A stretch of DNA of 5,745 nt. Source: an uncultured Spirochaetales bacterium (GTDB taxonomy: Bacteria; Spirochaetota; Spirochaetia; Treponematales; Treponemataceae). Within the stretch, counting starts at the first letter, position 1; every line of letters starts with the position of its first letter. Made by a program: the position numbers and the translations under genes. The stretch is taken from positions 1 to 5,745 of the forward strand of contig CAMGSV010000158.1 in the NCBI GenBank assembly GCA_946061495.1, read 5' to 3'. The notes beneath the pieces were generated by a model. It saw only the letters and a list, made by a program, of their open reading frames with translations, searched no databases and was not told where the DNA came from. This document shows positions 5,738-5,745 of this stretch, one piece after another.

Positions 5738-5745
5738 AACAGGGA

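Overview
This is a compact bacterial chromosomal segment with seven protein-coding genes in two convergent blocks. There are no RNA genes, mobile elements or CRISPR. Coding regions are fairly GC-rich with many C- or G-ending codons, while the two promoter-bearing gaps (1-107 and about 2978-3110) are strongly AT-rich. The RlmN (CVSCQVGC form) and the short-spaced multi-TPR protein resemble proteins I recall from spirochaetes, especially Treponema relatives. That placement is a moderate-to-weak inference; nothing here identifies the species.

Right-going block (1-2676). A good sigma70-type promoter (39-67) drives leuC and leuD. These are the large and small subunits of a two-subunit [4Fe-4S] hydro-lyase of the isopropylmalate isomerase/homoaconitase family, with start and stop codons separated by one base. 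After an 87-base gap holding a strong hairpin comes an HD-domain phosphohydrolase of the YfbR/HDDC2 type. No separate promoter is visible for it, so it is probably reached by read-through. leuA and leuB are not in the window, and the small subunit's specificity loop reads YLTE, so the exact substrate of the isomerase is open.

Left-going block (5737-2758). A 114-residue TPR-like protein, a 389-residue protein with about ten TPR units, and rlmN (23S rRNA/tRNA adenine-C2 methyltransferase) follow each other with gaps of 13 and 2 bases and look like one translationally linked operon. Its promoter lies beyond the right edge. After a 160-base AT-rich gap with its own probable promoter comes a 69-residue protein with the heavy-metal-associated (HMA) fold pattern but without the metal-binding CxxC.

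The blocks meet at a long hairpin (2689-2738) that works as a terminator, clearly for the left-going strand and probably for both. I do not see a clear new multi-gene system. The items most worth a second look are the Cys-less HMA-like protein, the substrate question for the LeuCD-type enzyme, the shared motif between the two adjacent TPR-type proteins, and the hairpin between leuD and the HD gene.
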